Shown here: in pieces, positions 17,215 to 26,435 of the stretch
Position numbering within the stretch: the stretch's first letter is position 1
How the letters are laid out: every line of letters begins with the position of its first letter
NCBI RefSeq assembly: GCF_031195445.1
Contig: NZ_CP133480.1
Location: 3,836,501-3,900,500 of the forward strand
DNA from: Acuticoccus sp. MNP-M23
GTDB taxonomy: Bacteria > Pseudomonadota > Alphaproteobacteria > Rhizobiales > Amorphaceae
DNA length: 64,000 nt
Reading direction: 5' to 3'
Notes under the pieces: generated by a model
Databases searched by the model: none
Seen by the model: the letters and a program-made list of their open reading frames with translations, nothing else
What the model was told of the DNA's origin: nothing
Made by a program: the position numbers and the translations under genes

Positions 17215-18033
17215 ATGGCGCTTCTTACATTTGAAGCCAAATACCGTGCCCGCGGGGGCAACCTTGTCGGCGGGTCGCTGTTCGATTTCTGGGTCGGGCC
17301 GTTCTACGTCGGCTTCTTCGGCGTCACGGCGCTGATTTTCGCCACCGTCGGCACGTTGCTGATCGTCTACGGCGCGGCGATCGGGCCGACCTGGAACATC
17401 TGGCAGATTACCATCGCCCCGCCACCGCTGAAGTACGGGCTCGGCTTCGCCCCCTTGCGGGACGGCGGGCTCTGGCAGCTCATCACCATCTGCGCCCTCG
17501 GTGCGTTCATTTCGTGGGCGCTGCGTCAGGTGGAGATCGCCCGCAAGCTGGGCATGGGCTACCACGTCCCCATCGCCTTCAGCGCGGCGATCTTCGCCTA
17601 CGCCACGCTCGTCGTCATCCGGCCGGTCATGCTCGGCGCCTGGGGGCACGGCTTTCCGTACGGCATCTTTGCCCACCTCGACTGGGTGTCGAACGTTGGC
17701 TACCAGTATCTCCACTTCCACTACAATCCGGCGCACATGCTCGCGGTGACGTTCTTCTTCACCACCACGCTCATGCTGGCGATGCACGGCGGCGTGATCC
17801 TGTCGGTCGTCAACCCCGGCGACCGCCAGACGGTGAAGTTCGGCGAGCACGAGAACCAGTATTTCCGCGACGTGATCTTCTACTCGATCGGGCCGCTCGG
17901 CATCCATCGGCTTGGCTGGTTTCTGGCAATCAACGCCGGCGTCTGGAGCGCGATCTGCATCATCCTGAGCGGCCCGTTCTGGGTCGACGGATGGCCGTAC
18001 TGGTACGACTGGTTCCTGTCGCTGATCAACTGA
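17215..18033 (+). CDS. pufL: Photosynthetic reaction centre L subunit
   Basis: The 272-residue product has five transmembrane helices and is a clear homologue of purple-bacterial PufL. Bacteriochlorophyll ligands are present (His154 in IFAHLDW, His174 in NPAHM), as are His169 and the iron/quinone ligands His191 and His231. Glu213 is conserved near QB, followed by Asn214. That Asn corresponds to L213, which is Asp in Rhodobacter sphaeroides but Asn in Blastochloris viridis. The Ser in FYSIG is also kept. With PufM it binds the special pair, pheophytins and quinones in the inner membrane. A GGAGG site lies 6 bases before the ATG. It is the first gene of the cluster, with no pufBA before it. Confidence 0.97.
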   Translation: MALLTFEAKYRARGGNLVGGSLFDFWVGPFYVGFFGVTALIFATVGTLLIVYGAAIGPTWNIWQITIAPPPLKYGLGFAPLRDGGLWQLITICALGAFISWALRQVEIARKLGMGYHVPIAFSAAIFAYATLVVIRPVMLGAWGHGFPYGIFAHLDWVSNVGYQYLHFHYNPAHMLAVTFFFTTTLMLAMHGGVILSVVNPGDRQTVKFGEHENQYFRDVIFYSIGPLGIHRLGWFLAINAGVWSAICIILSGPFWVDGWPYWYDWFLSLIN

Positions 18034-18073
18034 ACCCGCCGCCAGAGCTACTTCTCAAACGGATCTGAAAGCT

Positions 18074-19099
18074 ATGTCCCAATTCCAGAGCGTCTGGACG
18101 CGCATGCAGGTTTTCGGCCCGCCGCAGGTGCCTGTGTCACTGCCCGGTCGAGACGTTTCCCGCTTCGGTGGCGAGCGCCTGGTACGGTTGATCGGCAAGA
18201 TCGGGGACCCGCAGGTCGGTCCGTTCTACCTCGGCTATGTGGGCTGGGCCTCGATCATCTGCGGCACGATCGCCATCTGCATCATCGGCTTCAACTTCTG
18301 GGCCAGCGTGGACTGGAGCATCTACCGGTTCATCACCGGCATGGGGTGGCACCGGCTGGAGCCGCCGGGGCCGGAGTTCGGCCGCAACCCGTTCGCGCCG
18401 CTGCAGGAAGGCGGCTGGTGGATGATGGCCGGGTTCTTCCTCACGGCGGCGATCCTCCTGTGGTGGTGTCGCATCTACTGGCGGGCGCGTGCGCTCGGCA
18501 TGGGCACCCACGTGTCGTGGGCGTTCGCCTCGGCGATCTTCCTTTACCTCTCGCTCGGCTTCTTCCGGCCACTGCTGCTCGGCGACTGGTCCGAAGCGCC
18601 ACCATTCGGCATCATCCCGCACCTCAACTGGACGGCGACGGTCTCCGTTCTTTACGGCAACTGGTATTATAACCCGTTCCACTGTTTCGCGATCATGTTC
18701 CTCTACGGGTCGGTGCTCCTGTTTGCGATGCACGGCGGTACCATCCTCGCGACTGCGCGTTTTGGCGGGGAGCGCGAGGCGGAGGAGATCGTCTACCGCG
18801 GCACCGCCGCCGAGCGCGGCGCGCTGTTCTGGCGCTGGACGATGGGCTTCAACGCAACCTTCGAATCGATCCACCGCTGGGCCTTCTGGTTCGCCACGCT
18901 GACGACGTTTGCAGGCGCCATCGGCGTGCTTCTCACCGGCACCGTGGTCGACAACTGGTATCTGTGGGGCGTGAAGTGGGGTCTCGCGCCAGAGTATGCC
19001 CCGGTCTACGACGCGATACCCGTTCCTGCCGAGCTGATGCCGGAAGCGCTGAAGGGCGTCTCCCTCTCACCTGAAGCGATGCGGGAGTTCGGGCAATGA
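18074..19099 (+). CDS. pufM: Photosynthetic reaction centre M subunit
   Basis: The 341-residue product is a five-helix PufM. All key residues are present: His183 and His203 for bacteriochlorophyll, Tyr211, iron ligands His220, Glu233 and His267, and Trp254 beside QA. It is about 35 residues longer than the R. sphaeroides protein. It carries the C-terminal tail seen in species that use a bound tetraheme cytochrome, which fits the pufC gene directly behind. The start lies 40 bp after pufL and the stop overlaps pufC by 4 bp. Confidence 0.97.
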   Translation: MSQFQSVWTRMQVFGPPQVPVSLPGRDVSRFGGERLVRLIGKIGDPQVGPFYLGYVGWASIICGTIAICIIGFNFWASVDWSIYRFITGMGWHRLEPPGPEFGRNPFAPLQEGGWWMMAGFFLTAAILLWWCRIYWRARALGMGTHVSWAFASAIFLYLSLGFFRPLLLGDWSEAPPFGIIPHLNWTATVSVLYGNWYYNPFHCFAIMFLYGSVLLFAMHGGTILATARFGGEREAEEIVYRGTAAERGALFWRWTMGFNATFESIHRWAFWFATLTTFAGAIGVLLTGTVVDNWYLWGVKWGLAPEYAPVYDAIPVPAELMPEALKGVSLSPEAMREFGQ

Positions 19100-20643
19100 A
19101 ACGCGATAATATCGGCCATGTCCTGCGCGGCGCGGCATACGTCCTGCGCGTCCGGGAAGAAGAGCGGAGGCGCCGCGCGCTGGCGGACGCGAAGCGGCGC
19201 GTGGCCGAGGACCCGCAGGCCGCGCTGCAGGATGACCGCGGGAGCTGGGCCCGGACCGTCCGTCCGGCGCTGCACCTTGAGGAAGAAAAGCGGGAGGTGC
19301 GCCGTCCGGCGGGCGGCGAGTTCGGAACGCCGGATGAACCCTCGGTCGATTCGAACGACCGGCTCGTCCACGCCGAGGTGGCGCAAGAGGGCGAGAGCTG
19401 GGTGCGCGAGCGGCGGCCGCTTCCGCCGGGGCTTGCCGAAGAGGAACGCCGCCTGACCGAGCGCGACCCGTTGCAGGTGCGCGCCGCCGGGGCGGAGGAT
19501 CGGCGCTCCGCTGATGGCGGGCGGCACCGCGGCTGGATCCTCGGTGGCGCGGTGGCGCTGTCGGTCGCCATTGTCGGGGTGATCGTCGGGCTGCCCACCT
19601 ATGACGCGCCGTGGACGGTCCAGTCGACCGAATGGGGCAACCGCGCCCTCGCCATGGACACGTTCACCTCGGCGCGGACCCGCTCGAACCCCGTCAACAA
19701 GCCGAGCCCCGTGCTTCCTGCGGTCGCGGCATCCGGGACGACCGCTGGCGAGGCGTACCAGAACGTCCAGGTACTTGGCGATCTCGACAAGGCGGAGTTC
19801 GACCGCACCATGCAGGCCATCACCGCCTGGGTTTCGCCGGACGAGGGGTGCAGCCACTGCCACGCCGGCGACGACTATGCGGCGGAGGGCCCCTACACCA
19901 AGGACGTCGCCCGCGCCATGCTGAAGATGGTGCGCGGCGTGAACGCCGGCGGCACCCACGTCGCACCGTCTGGCGTCACCTGCTACACCTGCCACCGCGG
20001 CGAGACGGTCCCCGCCAACAGCTGGACCAATCAGCCCGAGCACGACCCCGGTCCGGACTGGCTCGGCCCGCCGCAGCCGTGGCAGGATCAGGCGACGACC
20101 ATCCGCAAGTTCTTTCCCAACGCACCGTTCGAATGGTACATTGGGGGCGACAAGAAGATCGCCGGCCTGCAGGCGCGCACTCCGCTCGCCGGCGACGAGA
20201 AGATGGTCTTCGAGGATGGCGATCACACCTACATCCTGATGATGCAGTGGTCTGACGCTCTCGGCGTCAACTGCACCTACTGCCACAACAGCCGCGCCTT
20301 CTTCGACTGGACGCAAGGAACGCCCAAGCACGCCGAAGGCTACACCGGCCGCGTCCTCACCCACGGACTGATCACCAACGTCTTCGACCCCTTGGCAAAG
20401 CTTCTGCCCAAGGAGCGGCTCGGCCCGCTCGGCGATGCCTTCAAGCCCGACTGCAAGACCTGCCACACGGGCCTGCCGAAGCCGGTCGGCGGACAGAAGC
20501 TGGCGGCGCAGTATCCGGGGCTCGTCGGCGCGCCGACGGAGGCCTTCATCCCGGACGTTCCGACCGTGCGCGTGCCGCTCGCAAAGGGTGGCTGGGCGCC
20601 GACCACGGCGAGCGCGCCGACAGCACGGGAGGTCGCGCGATGA
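19096..20643 (+). CDS. pufC: Reaction centre tetraheme cytochrome c subunit with long N-terminal extension
   Basis: The 515-residue product has four CxxCH heme motifs (residues 252-256, 296-300, 393-397, 453-457) in the normal PufC arrangement. It re-reduces the photo-oxidised special pair from the periplasmic side. The membrane anchor is at about residues 147-166 and has no lipobox Cys. Ahead of it lies a highly charged, Glu/Arg-rich segment of about 145 residues that would be cytoplasmic. Usual PufC proteins are about 320-380 residues with the anchor or signal at the very start. The extension holds two related motifs (SWARTVRP...LEEEKR near 50-67; SWVRERRP...LAEEERR near 101-119). The ATG is fixed by the ATGA overlap with pufM. 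No alternative start with a better site is evident. Confidence 0.94.
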   Translation: MKRDNIGHVLRGAAYVLRVREEERRRRALADAKRRVAEDPQAALQDDRGSWARTVRPALHLEEEKREVRRPAGGEFGTPDEPSVDSNDRLVHAEVAQEGESWVRERRPLPPGLAEEERRLTERDPLQVRAAGAEDRRSADGGRHRGWILGGAVALSVAIVGVIVGLPTYDAPWTVQSTEWGNRALAMDTFTSARTRSNPVNKPSPVLPAVAASGTTAGEAYQNVQVLGDLDKAEFDRTMQAITAWVSPDEGCSHCHAGDDYAAEGPYTKDVARAMLKMVRGVNAGGTHVAPSGVTCYTCHRGETVPANSWTNQPEHDPGPDWLGPPQPWQDQATTIRKFFPNAPFEWYIGGDKKIAGLQARTPLAGDEKMVFEDGDHTYILMMQWSDALGVNCTYCHNSRAFFDWTQGTPKHAEGYTGRVLTHGLITNVFDPLAKLLPKERLGPLGDAFKPDCKTCHTGLPKPVGGQKLAAQYPGLVGAPTEAFIPDVPTVRVPLAKGGWAPTTASAPTAREVAR

Positions 20644-20714
20644 GTTTTCGCCCGTCCACCGCGCGGGAGAGCCGCGCGACAGTCTCAACCCCTCACGCGC
20701 GAGGCGCACGATGA
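20640..20714 (+). CDS. Putative 24-residue linking ORF between pufC and puhA
   Basis: A frame of 25 codons ([12 protein letters not shown]...) starts with ATGA overlapping the pufC stop. It ends with a TGA that overlaps the puhA start codon in the same ATGA fashion. It could relay ribosomes from pufC to puhA across what would otherwise be a 67-base gap, or it may be chance. The peptide is Arg/Ser-rich with no membrane segment and no known relatives that I recognise. Confidence 0.35.
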   Translation: MSFRPSTARESRATVSTPHARGAR

Positions 20715-21487
20715 CCGAAGTGCCCACCGTCCTTGGCGATATCGACGTTGCGTTCCTGTGCGTCGTCGCGTTCGTCATCTTCCTCTTCGTGCTGGTCTTC
20801 TACCTGCGGCGCGAGGACAAGCGCGAAGGCTACCCGCTGATCGGCGTGTCCGGCGCGCGCCATCCGCGTCTCACGTTGTCCGAGGGGTTCCCGCCGATGC
20901 CGGCGCCCAAGACGTTTCATCTGCCGCACGGGCGCGACCCGGTGACCGTGCCGCGCGAGGAGGTGCCGGAGCCGCTGCACGACGTCACCGGCCGCCCGGC
21001 CTACGGCCTGCCGCTGGAATCGCCGCGTCCGTTGTCGGCCGGGATCGGTGCCGCCGCGTTCCAGGCGCAGAAGCCGGACCTGCCGGACCTCACCAACGAG
21101 GGCGAGCCCAAGCTGCTCTCGCTGAACAGCCACCCGGATCACTACATCCCGCGCGGCGGGGCCGATCCGCGGGGCTGGGTGCTGGCTGACAAGGAAGGGC
21201 TGCCGGTCGGTCGCATCGTCGACATCTGGTTCAATCAGGCCGAGTACGACGTGCGTTACTTCAGTTACAGCATCGACGGTGTCGTCGGCCTGTGGCTGGC
21301 GCCGACCTATTTCTGCGCGCTGGACAGGGCGCGCGGGACGGCGCGGGTGACGACGCTTCCGCTGGAAGCGCTGCGCCATCCTCCCGTTCGCGCGGGGGAG
21401 GTGGTGACGTTCCGCGACGAGGACCGCGTCAACGGCTTCTTCGCCGGCGGCATCCAGTTTGGAGGCGCCAGTGTCGCTCGCCACTAA
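20711..21487 (+). CDS. puhA: Photosynthetic reaction centre H subunit
   Basis: The 258-residue product has one N-terminal membrane helix (about 12-31) followed by a cytoplasmic PRC-type beta-barrel (GWVLADKEGLPVGRIVDIWF, VRYFSYSI), the PuhA pattern. It caps the LM dimer on the cytoplasmic side and lines proton paths to QB. The ATG at 20711 is chosen because translation then begins just before the helix, as in the family. In most purple bacteria puhA sits far from puf in a bch-containing operon. Here it follows pufC directly. Confidence 0.96.
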   Translation: MTEVPTVLGDIDVAFLCVVAFVIFLFVLVFYLRREDKREGYPLIGVSGARHPRLTLSEGFPPMPAPKTFHLPHGRDPVTVPREEVPEPLHDVTGRPAYGLPLESPRPLSAGIGAAAFQAQKPDLPDLTNEGEPKLLSLNSHPDHYIPRGGADPRGWVLADKEGLPVGRIVDIWFNQAEYDVRYFSYSIDGVVGLWLAPTYFCALDRARGTARVTTLPLEALRHPPVRAGEVVTFRDEDRVNGFFAGGIQFGGASVARH

Positions 21488-22145
21488 CCTCGCCTTCACC
21501 GAGGCTTCACACGACGACAAGCTGGCGCCGATGCCCGCAGCCGACGATCCGCTTGCGGGCCTTCCCGGCGCGCTGCCTGCGGGAGAAACCGTCCTGTGGC
21601 GCGGCCGTCCGGACTTCTGGACGCTCGCGGTGGATTGCTACCGGGTGCGTGCGGTCGCGCTTTACCTGGCCGCCATGGCGGTGCTTGCGGCGAGCGCCAT
21701 CACGGCGAGCGGCGCACCCTTGCAAAATGCCGTACTGGCAACGGCGATCATCTTCGTTCCGCTGTCCATCCTCGGTCTCGGCCTGCTTGCCATCGGTGCG
21801 CTGTTGGCGGCGAAAACCACCAGCTACTTCGTGACGGAGCGCAGGGTCATCCTTCTGATCGGCGTCGCCTTCACGAAGTGCGTCAATATTCCGCTGAGCA
21901 AGATCGACGGCGTTTCGATCCGTGCGCGGCGCAGAAGGGGCGACGACATCGCTCTGTCGGTGCGTCCGGGGCAGGGGCCGGGCGCGCTGGTGTTGTGGCC
22001 GCATGCAAGGGTGACGCGCGGGCTGCGCTGCCAGCCCGTCCTGCGGGGCCTTGCCGATGCAAAGGCGGCGTCCGCCACGCTCTGCGACGCTCTCATCCGC
22101 AGCGAGGGCGGCGCCATGATCGACGCACCCGGCGGCAAGCCATGA
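21471..22145 (+). CDS. puhB: Photosynthetic complex assembly protein PuhB
   Basis: The 224-residue membrane protein has two or three helices around 62-130, followed by a PH-like domain (TSYFVTERRVILLIGVAF, IPLSKIDGVSIRARR). This matches PuhB, the factor needed for reaction-centre assembly. The GTG at 21471 is taken as start because GGAGG lies 5 bases upstream. It overlaps the end of puhA by 17 bp. The stop overlaps puhC by 4 bp. Confidence 0.92.
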   Translation: MSLATNLAFTEASHDDKLAPMPAADDPLAGLPGALPAGETVLWRGRPDFWTLAVDCYRVRAVALYLAAMAVLAASAITASGAPLQNAVLATAIIFVPLSILGLGLLAIGALLAAKTTSYFVTERRVILLIGVAFTKCVNIPLSKIDGVSIRARRRRGDDIALSVRPGQGPGALVLWPHARVTRGLRCQPVLRGLADAKAASATLCDALIRSEGGAMIDAPGGKP

Positions 22146-22588
22146 GCGACGAGCCGATCCGCGTCCCGCGCGGCGCACTGGTCGCCGCCGCCGTCCTCAT
22201 CGCGTTCGTCTTCACCGCAACGATCGTGGCCCGGCAGACGGACCGCGGCATCTTCCGTCCCGCGAACGCCGCGGTCGAGGCGTCACGCGCGATCCGCTTC
22301 GTGCGCGACGATCCGCAGGGGCCGCTCGTCGCCTATTCGCTCGACGGCCAGGCGCTTGCGACCTTCCCGATCGAAGGCGGAAGCTTCGCGATTGCGGCCG
22401 TCGAGGCGCTATCCCGAAAGGCGCACCGGCGCATCGACGGCGACGGCGCGGTGTTCACCTTGCGCCTTGGAACGGACCATCGCTGGTCGCTCAGCGATCC
22501 ATCGACGGAACGGGCGGTTCCGCTCGCGGGGTTCGGCTCCACGAATATCAAGGCGTTCTCGAACCTGATGAGTGAAGCGCCGCAATGA
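22142..22588 (+). CDS. puhC: Photosynthetic complex assembly protein PuhC
   Basis: The 148-residue product has one N-terminal membrane helix (about 13-30) and a periplasmic domain, and matches PuhC by size, topology and position. The segment VARQTDRGIF after the helix is typical. It is implicated in assembly or organisation of the reaction-centre/LH1 complex. It is the last gene of the cluster. The puhE and acsF genes that often follow elsewhere are absent. Confidence 0.88.
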   Translation: MSDEPIRVPRGALVAAAVLIAFVFTATIVARQTDRGIFRPANAAVEASRAIRFVRDDPQGPLVAYSLDGQALATFPIEGGSFAIAAVEALSRKAHRRIDGDGAVFTLRLGTDHRWSLSDPSTERAVPLAGFGSTNIKAFSNLMSEAPQ

Positions 22589-22595
22589 TGCGGCC

Positions 22596-22628
22596 GCCCG
22601 GAATGCTGCGCTGAGAGGCGTTCCGGGC
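22596..22628. terminator. Bidirectional stem-loop terminator between puhC and the EEP gene
   Basis: Eleven-base arms (22596-22606, GCCCGGAATGC; 22618-22628) pair with one G-U across an 11-base loop. It fills the 42-bp gap between two convergent stops (22588 and 22631) and could serve both strands. No long U-tract is present. Confidence 0.6.
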
Positions 22629-22630
22629 TG

Positions 22631-23746
22631 CTATTGCGACCGGCTCTCCGGCTGAAGCGCTTTGGCAGCTTCAATCGCGGCCTCGGCCTCCGCCAGATCG
22701 TTGGCCCGCAACGCCGGTGGCGTCTGTTCCAGCGATGACGGCGGCACCTGGCACAGGCGCGCCAGAACAGGGAAATGGTCCGACCCGAAGTCCGGCAGGA
22801 CCTCGAACCCGACAAGACCGAACCCGTCCTGATAAAGGATCTGGTCCAGCGGCCACGACATCCAGATGCTGTTGGTCTTGAATGTCGAATAGTTGCCGCG
22901 GCCGATCCGTGGATCGAGAAGACCGGCAATGCGGTCGGCGCGGCGGGTGACATCTTCCCACGGCACGGCGTTGAAGTCGCCGGCGAGGATGGTCGGCGCA
23001 GCGTTCGCGCGTGCCTCGAGCGCGGCGCTCAGGATGTGCCCGTCCCGCAAGGTGGTCGACTTGACCCCGACCATCGGCGGATGCGGGTGGAGCGCCACAA
23101 ACTGCACCGTCGTGCCGTTGTGCAGTTGGAGCCCGGTGTAGAGCGTGGGCGAGTAGGCATCGAACAGGAAGCGGAACTCCGGCGAGACGAGCGGGAGCTT
23201 GGACAGAAGATGCATTCCGAAGGCGCCGTGCCCCTCGGGGATGAACTGCTCGCGGTGCGGGTAGCTGTCCGCGAGCGGCGTGAGCTGACGGTCCCACCAC
23301 GGATCGGTCTCCATGATGAGGAGGACGTCCGGCTCGACCTCGCCGACGAGCTTGAGAAAGGCGTCCGACGTCTCGTTGCGCTCCTTGACGTTCGCAACCA
23401 TCACCGAGAGTGCGTTCTCCGGGGCGCACGCCACGACGGAAGCGGCAGCGTGCGGCCGCAGCGGGATGTAGGGGGACAGCCGCGAGGCGTGATAGACCAG
23501 CGCCGCGAACACAAGCGCCGAGAGGACCCAGCCGATCCGCCCCGCACGTCCCCGCAGGACCAGGAAGGCCGGCAGCAGGATGACGAGGGCGACCGCGAAC
23601 TGCAGGCGCGGGAAATCGGCGTACCGCACCCACGAGGTGTCGGTTCTGATAAGGGGCAGGGCCGAAGCCAGCAGCGTGATCCCGAGGAGGATGCCGACCG
23701 CCGCCAAAGCCCACACCCGCCATCGACTTGCGTATCTGTTGGCCAT
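22631..23746 (-). CDS. Membrane-anchored endonuclease/exonuclease/phosphatase family protein
   Basis: The 371-residue product has three N-terminal membrane helices (about 10-32, 47-65 and 70-87). A periplasmic EEP domain follows with METDPWW, ALHPHPP, AGDFNAVPWEDV and GSDHFPV, which carry the Glu, Asn, Asp and His of the metal-dependent active site. A charged C-terminal tail ends it. The same layout occurs in alphaproteobacterial membrane proteins annotated as EEP hydrolases, where the substrate (nucleic acid, phospholipid or phosphoester) is unproven. It is convergent with the photosynthesis cluster and has no evident link to it. Confidence 0.85.
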   Translation of the reverse strand: MANRYASRWRVWALAAVGILLGITLLASALPLIRTDTSWVRYADFPRLQFAVALVILLPAFLVLRGRAGRIGWVLSALVFAALVYHASRLSPYIPLRPHAAASVVACAPENALSVMVANVKERNETSDAFLKLVGEVEPDVLLIMETDPWWDRQLTPLADSYPHREQFIPEGHGAFGMHLLSKLPLVSPEFRFLFDAYSPTLYTGLQLHNGTTVQFVALHPHPPMVGVKSTTLRDGHILSAALEARANAAPTILAGDFNAVPWEDVTRRADRIAGLLDPRIGRGNYSTFKTNSIWMSWPLDQILYQDGFGLVGFEVLPDFGSDHFPVLARLCQVPPSSLEQTPPALRANDLAEAEAAIEAAKALQPESRSQ

Positions 23747-23859
23747 GCGCCGTGTCCAACTCCGGTGATGCTGATGGCACTAGCGGAAATAACGCCGGGA
23801 CGTAAGTGTCGAGCGAGGAGGGCGCCACGGCTCTCCCGCAGCGACGCCCGCGGCCATCG

Positions 23860-24486
23860 TCAATCGGCGGACGGCTGGGAATAGCGCCTCAGGCGCCTGT
23901 CGAACGTGGCGAGCCGATAGAGGTAGATGAGCACGATGGTCACCACGACGACGTTGGCTGCCGGGTTTACCCACCCGGCGACACGATCATACTGGCTTTG
24001 CAGAAGATACCCTGCGAGCGCGAGAACGCCGCCCCACGCCACCGTGCCCAGCGCGGAGTAGGCGAGGAAGCGGGACAGCGGCATCCGCGCCATTCCCGCC
24101 GGGACGGAGATGAGCGTGCGCACCCCCGGCACGAGCCGGCCGATCAGGACAGCCAACCCGCCATGTCGCGCAAACCAGTCAACCGCGCGGTCCACCTCGT
24201 CGGGTGTCATGGTCAGCAAGCGGCCCCAGCGGAAAGTCATCCGCTTGAGCCGCTCGGCTCCGAAGCGCCGTCCGATCTCGTACCAGAGCAGCGTGCTTGC
24301 GAGAGAGCCGAGCGAGCCGGCCGCGATGGCGAGCCAGAGATTGAACCCGCCCTCAGCTGCCACGAAGCCTGCCATCGGCATGATCAGTTCGGACGGGATC
24401 GGCGGGAACACGTTCTCCAAAAACATGAGCGCCGCTATGCCGAAATAGCCGCCCTGGTGGACGAGCGCGGAAATCCAGTCAAACAT
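23860..24486 (-). CDS. DedA family membrane protein (VTT domain)
   Basis: The 208-residue protein has the DedA pattern: ENVFPPIPSELIMPMAGF near residue 26, then GRFGAERL-type loops, a GGLAVLIGRLVPGVRTLISVPAGMARM segment near 110-140 containing the conserved Arg, and terminal helices. DedA proteins act in membrane homeostasis and lipid carrier recycling. It sits 16 bp after the cytochrome b561 gene in the same direction and may share its transcript. Confidence 0.93.
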   Translation of the reverse strand: MFDWISALVHQGGYFGIAALMFLENVFPPIPSELIMPMAGFVAAEGGFNLWLAIAAGSLGSLASTLLWYEIGRRFGAERLKRMTFRWGRLLTMTPDEVDRAVDWFARHGGLAVLIGRLVPGVRTLISVPAGMARMPLSRFLAYSALGTVAWGGVLALAGYLLQSQYDRVAGWVNPAANVVVVTIVLIYLYRLATFDRRLRRYSQPSAD

Positions 24487-24502
24487 TTGGAGGCTTTCAG
24501 GT

Positions 24503-25021
24503 TCAGGTGGATCGCCCGTGGCCGGGGAGGATGCGGGTCAGAACGCCCGTCTTGAACCAGAACTGGTTCACCAGCGCGCCAAGGACGTGGATCCCGGCGA
24601 TGACCATCAGCGCGTCCCATGCCCATTTGTGCAGCTCGGCGAGCAGCTCGCTCCCGAAGAACCATGCGACGAAGCCGGCGACCGGCATGGCGAGCAGGAT
24701 CGCGTAGAGGAGGGCGTGGCTGATCCGGGCGAGCGTTTTGGCCCAGTTCGGCTCACCCTCCGGCGCCGCCGGCCGGCCGTGCGCAAAGCGGTCCCACAGC
24801 CGGACCGCTGCGGCGAGGAAGATGATTGCGCCGACGCCGATGTGGACATAGCCGAGAAGTGCCGTCATCTCGGACACACCCGCGGCGCCCTTGTCGAAAA
24901 GGTCCCCCATGAATTCCCCCTCGGCAAACTGGGCGAGCAGGAGGAGAACGATGAGCCAGTGAAGCCAGATGCTGAGGCTTGTCCAGCGCTCATGGGTCGC
25001 GACCGAAGTCGAGTTTGTCAT
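24503..25021 (-). CDS. Cytochrome b561 family protein
   Basis: The 172-residue product has four membrane helices and His residues suited to two b-type hemes (SIWLHWLIVLLLL, LGYVHIGVGA, ISHALLYAILL, VIAGIHVLGALVNQF). It is a CybB-like quinol-side electron carrier of the bacterial cytochrome b561 group. The ATG at 25021 is chosen over an upstream in-frame Met at 25069 that would overlap the kinase promoter region and add unrelated residues. It lies 52 bp downstream of a two-component system that may control it. Confidence 0.88.
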   Translation of the reverse strand: MTNSTSVATHERWTSLSIWLHWLIVLLLLAQFAEGEFMGDLFDKGAAGVSEMTALLGYVHIGVGAIIFLAAAVRLWDRFAHGRPAAPEGEPNWAKTLARISHALLYAILLAMPVAGFVAWFFGSELLAELHKWAWDALMVIAGIHVLGALVNQFWFKTGVLTRILPGHGRST

Positions 25022-25073
25022 CGGGGTTGCCTTTTCGCTTTTGCGGTGGACCGGATTTCCGTGGGGCATGCGC

Positions 25074-26435
25074 TCAGGGCGGGTCGTCGCGCGGTATGAG
25101 GCACACGCGGGCCCGGCTGCCCGGCTGCCTTTGCTGGCTGCGAAGGGCGAGGTCGTGGAGCTCGGCGATGCGGGCGACGAGCGACAGGCCGAGGCCCAGC
25201 CCGTCCACGCCAGCCGTCGTCCATGACCGGCTGAACCGCTTGCTGAGTTCGTCCATCTCCGCCGGTGCGATGCCCGCGCCGTCGTCGATGACGCAGATCA
25301 TCGCCGCGCCCTCCGGCTGCGTCAGAACAACGTCGACCCGCCCGCCCGGAACGAACTTGATCGCGTTGTCGACAAGGTTGGCGACGGCTTCCATGAGAAG
25401 GTCGCGGTCCCCCACCATGATTGCAGAACCGGACACGTCGGCTGCGAGCGCGACGCCGGACTCCGCCGCCAGCGGCTCGTAGAGGTCCACCACGTCGAGG
25501 ACCAGATCGGCGAGTTCGACGGGCTCGAACAGTCTGCGCCGTCTCTCGTCGCTTGCCTCGCGGATGCGCAGCATGGAGGCCACGATGGCGAGCGTGCGCC
25601 GCGCTTCGGTCAGTGCGCCCTCGACCCTTGTGACGGGGACGTTGTCGGTGCTCTCCTCCACCATTCTCTGGAGCGAGGCGTGCAGGCGCGTCAGCGGTGT
25701 GCGCAGCTGATGGGCGATGTCGTCGCTCACCCCGCGGACCTCTTCGAGCAGCGTCTCGATCCGGTCCAGCATGACGTTGATGTGCAGGGACAGGCGGTCG
25801 AAGCTGTCAGGCGTGCGGCTCGTCGGCAGGCGGCGCGTCAGGTCGCCCTTGGTAATCGACCGCGCCACATCACGCACCCGCTCGACGCGCTCGGTCGCCC
25901 TTGTGCCGAGGAACCAGCCGCCGAGCACGGCAAAGATGGCCGTCGGCACCAGCGAGATGGCAAGCGCCTGCTTGACCATGCCGAGGGTCTCGCTCTCGCT
26001 CCCCCGGTCGAAGCCGACGAACATGCGCGCCCCGTCGTCGATGGTACACATGCGGGCGACGACATCACTCTCGACGGACAGCGACGGCTCGGTTCGCTCC
26101 ACCGCGACTGACTGCGGGGTTCCGGCCGGATCGAGGTCGTCCGGAATGGCGACGATGTTTCCGGACAGAAGCCCGTCGCTGGCGTCATCCACCGCCAGCA
26201 GGTAGCGCCGGTGAACATCCCACTCGCCGACTTCGCTCGCCTCTTCGACAGCGCGCGAGATGGGCATCTGCGCGAACATCGCGCAGAGCTTGTCCAGCGT
26301 GCGCGCGTTGTCGCGGGCCTGGCCGATGGAAACGAAGAGCACGAAGGCGCCGGAGAGGAACGCAGTCTGGACGAGCAGGAGTGCAGCGATCACCGCGCTC
26401 CACCGCGCGATCGTTCGCGACCGGACCTCATTCAT
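25074..26435 (-). CDS. Sensor histidine kinase
   Basis: The 453-residue product has two membrane helices (about 14-37 and 157-178) flanking a periplasmic sensor region with an acidic surface. HAMP follows, then a phosphorylation box (SDDIAHQLRTPLTRL, His242) and an ATPase domain with N-box (NLVDNAIKF), DDGAGI and GLGLGLSLV motifs. The start is fixed by a 4-bp ATGA overlap with the response regulator stop. The signal is unknown. Confidence 0.9.
   Translation of the reverse strand: MNEVRSRTIARWSAVIAALLLVQTAFLSGAFVLFVSIGQARDNARTLDKLCAMFAQMPISRAVEEASEVGEWDVHRRYLLAVDDASDGLLSGNIVAIPDDLDPAGTPQSVAVERTEPSLSVESDVVARMCTIDDGARMFVGFDRGSESETLGMVKQALAISLVPTAIFAVLGGWFLGTRATERVERVRDVARSITKGDLTRRLPTSRTPDSFDRLSLHINVMLDRIETLLEEVRGVSDDIAHQLRTPLTRLHASLQRMVEESTDNVPVTRVEGALTEARRTLAIVASMLRIREASDERRRRLFEPVELADLVLDVVDLYEPLAAESGVALAADVSGSAIMVGDRDLLMEAVANLVDNAIKFVPGGRVDVVLTQPEGAAMICVIDDGAGIAPAEMDELSKRFSRSWTTAGVDGLGLGLSLVARIAELHDLALRSQQRQPGSRARVCLIPRDDPP

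Noticed and set aside
19006-20778. 590-codon minus frame opposite pufC
   Set aside because: Shadow frame caused by high GC; pufC has four heme motifs on the plus strand.
22631-23746. EEP-family gene as part of the photosynthesis cluster
   Set aside because: It is on the opposite strand, convergent and separated by a stem-loop; no functional link is evident.
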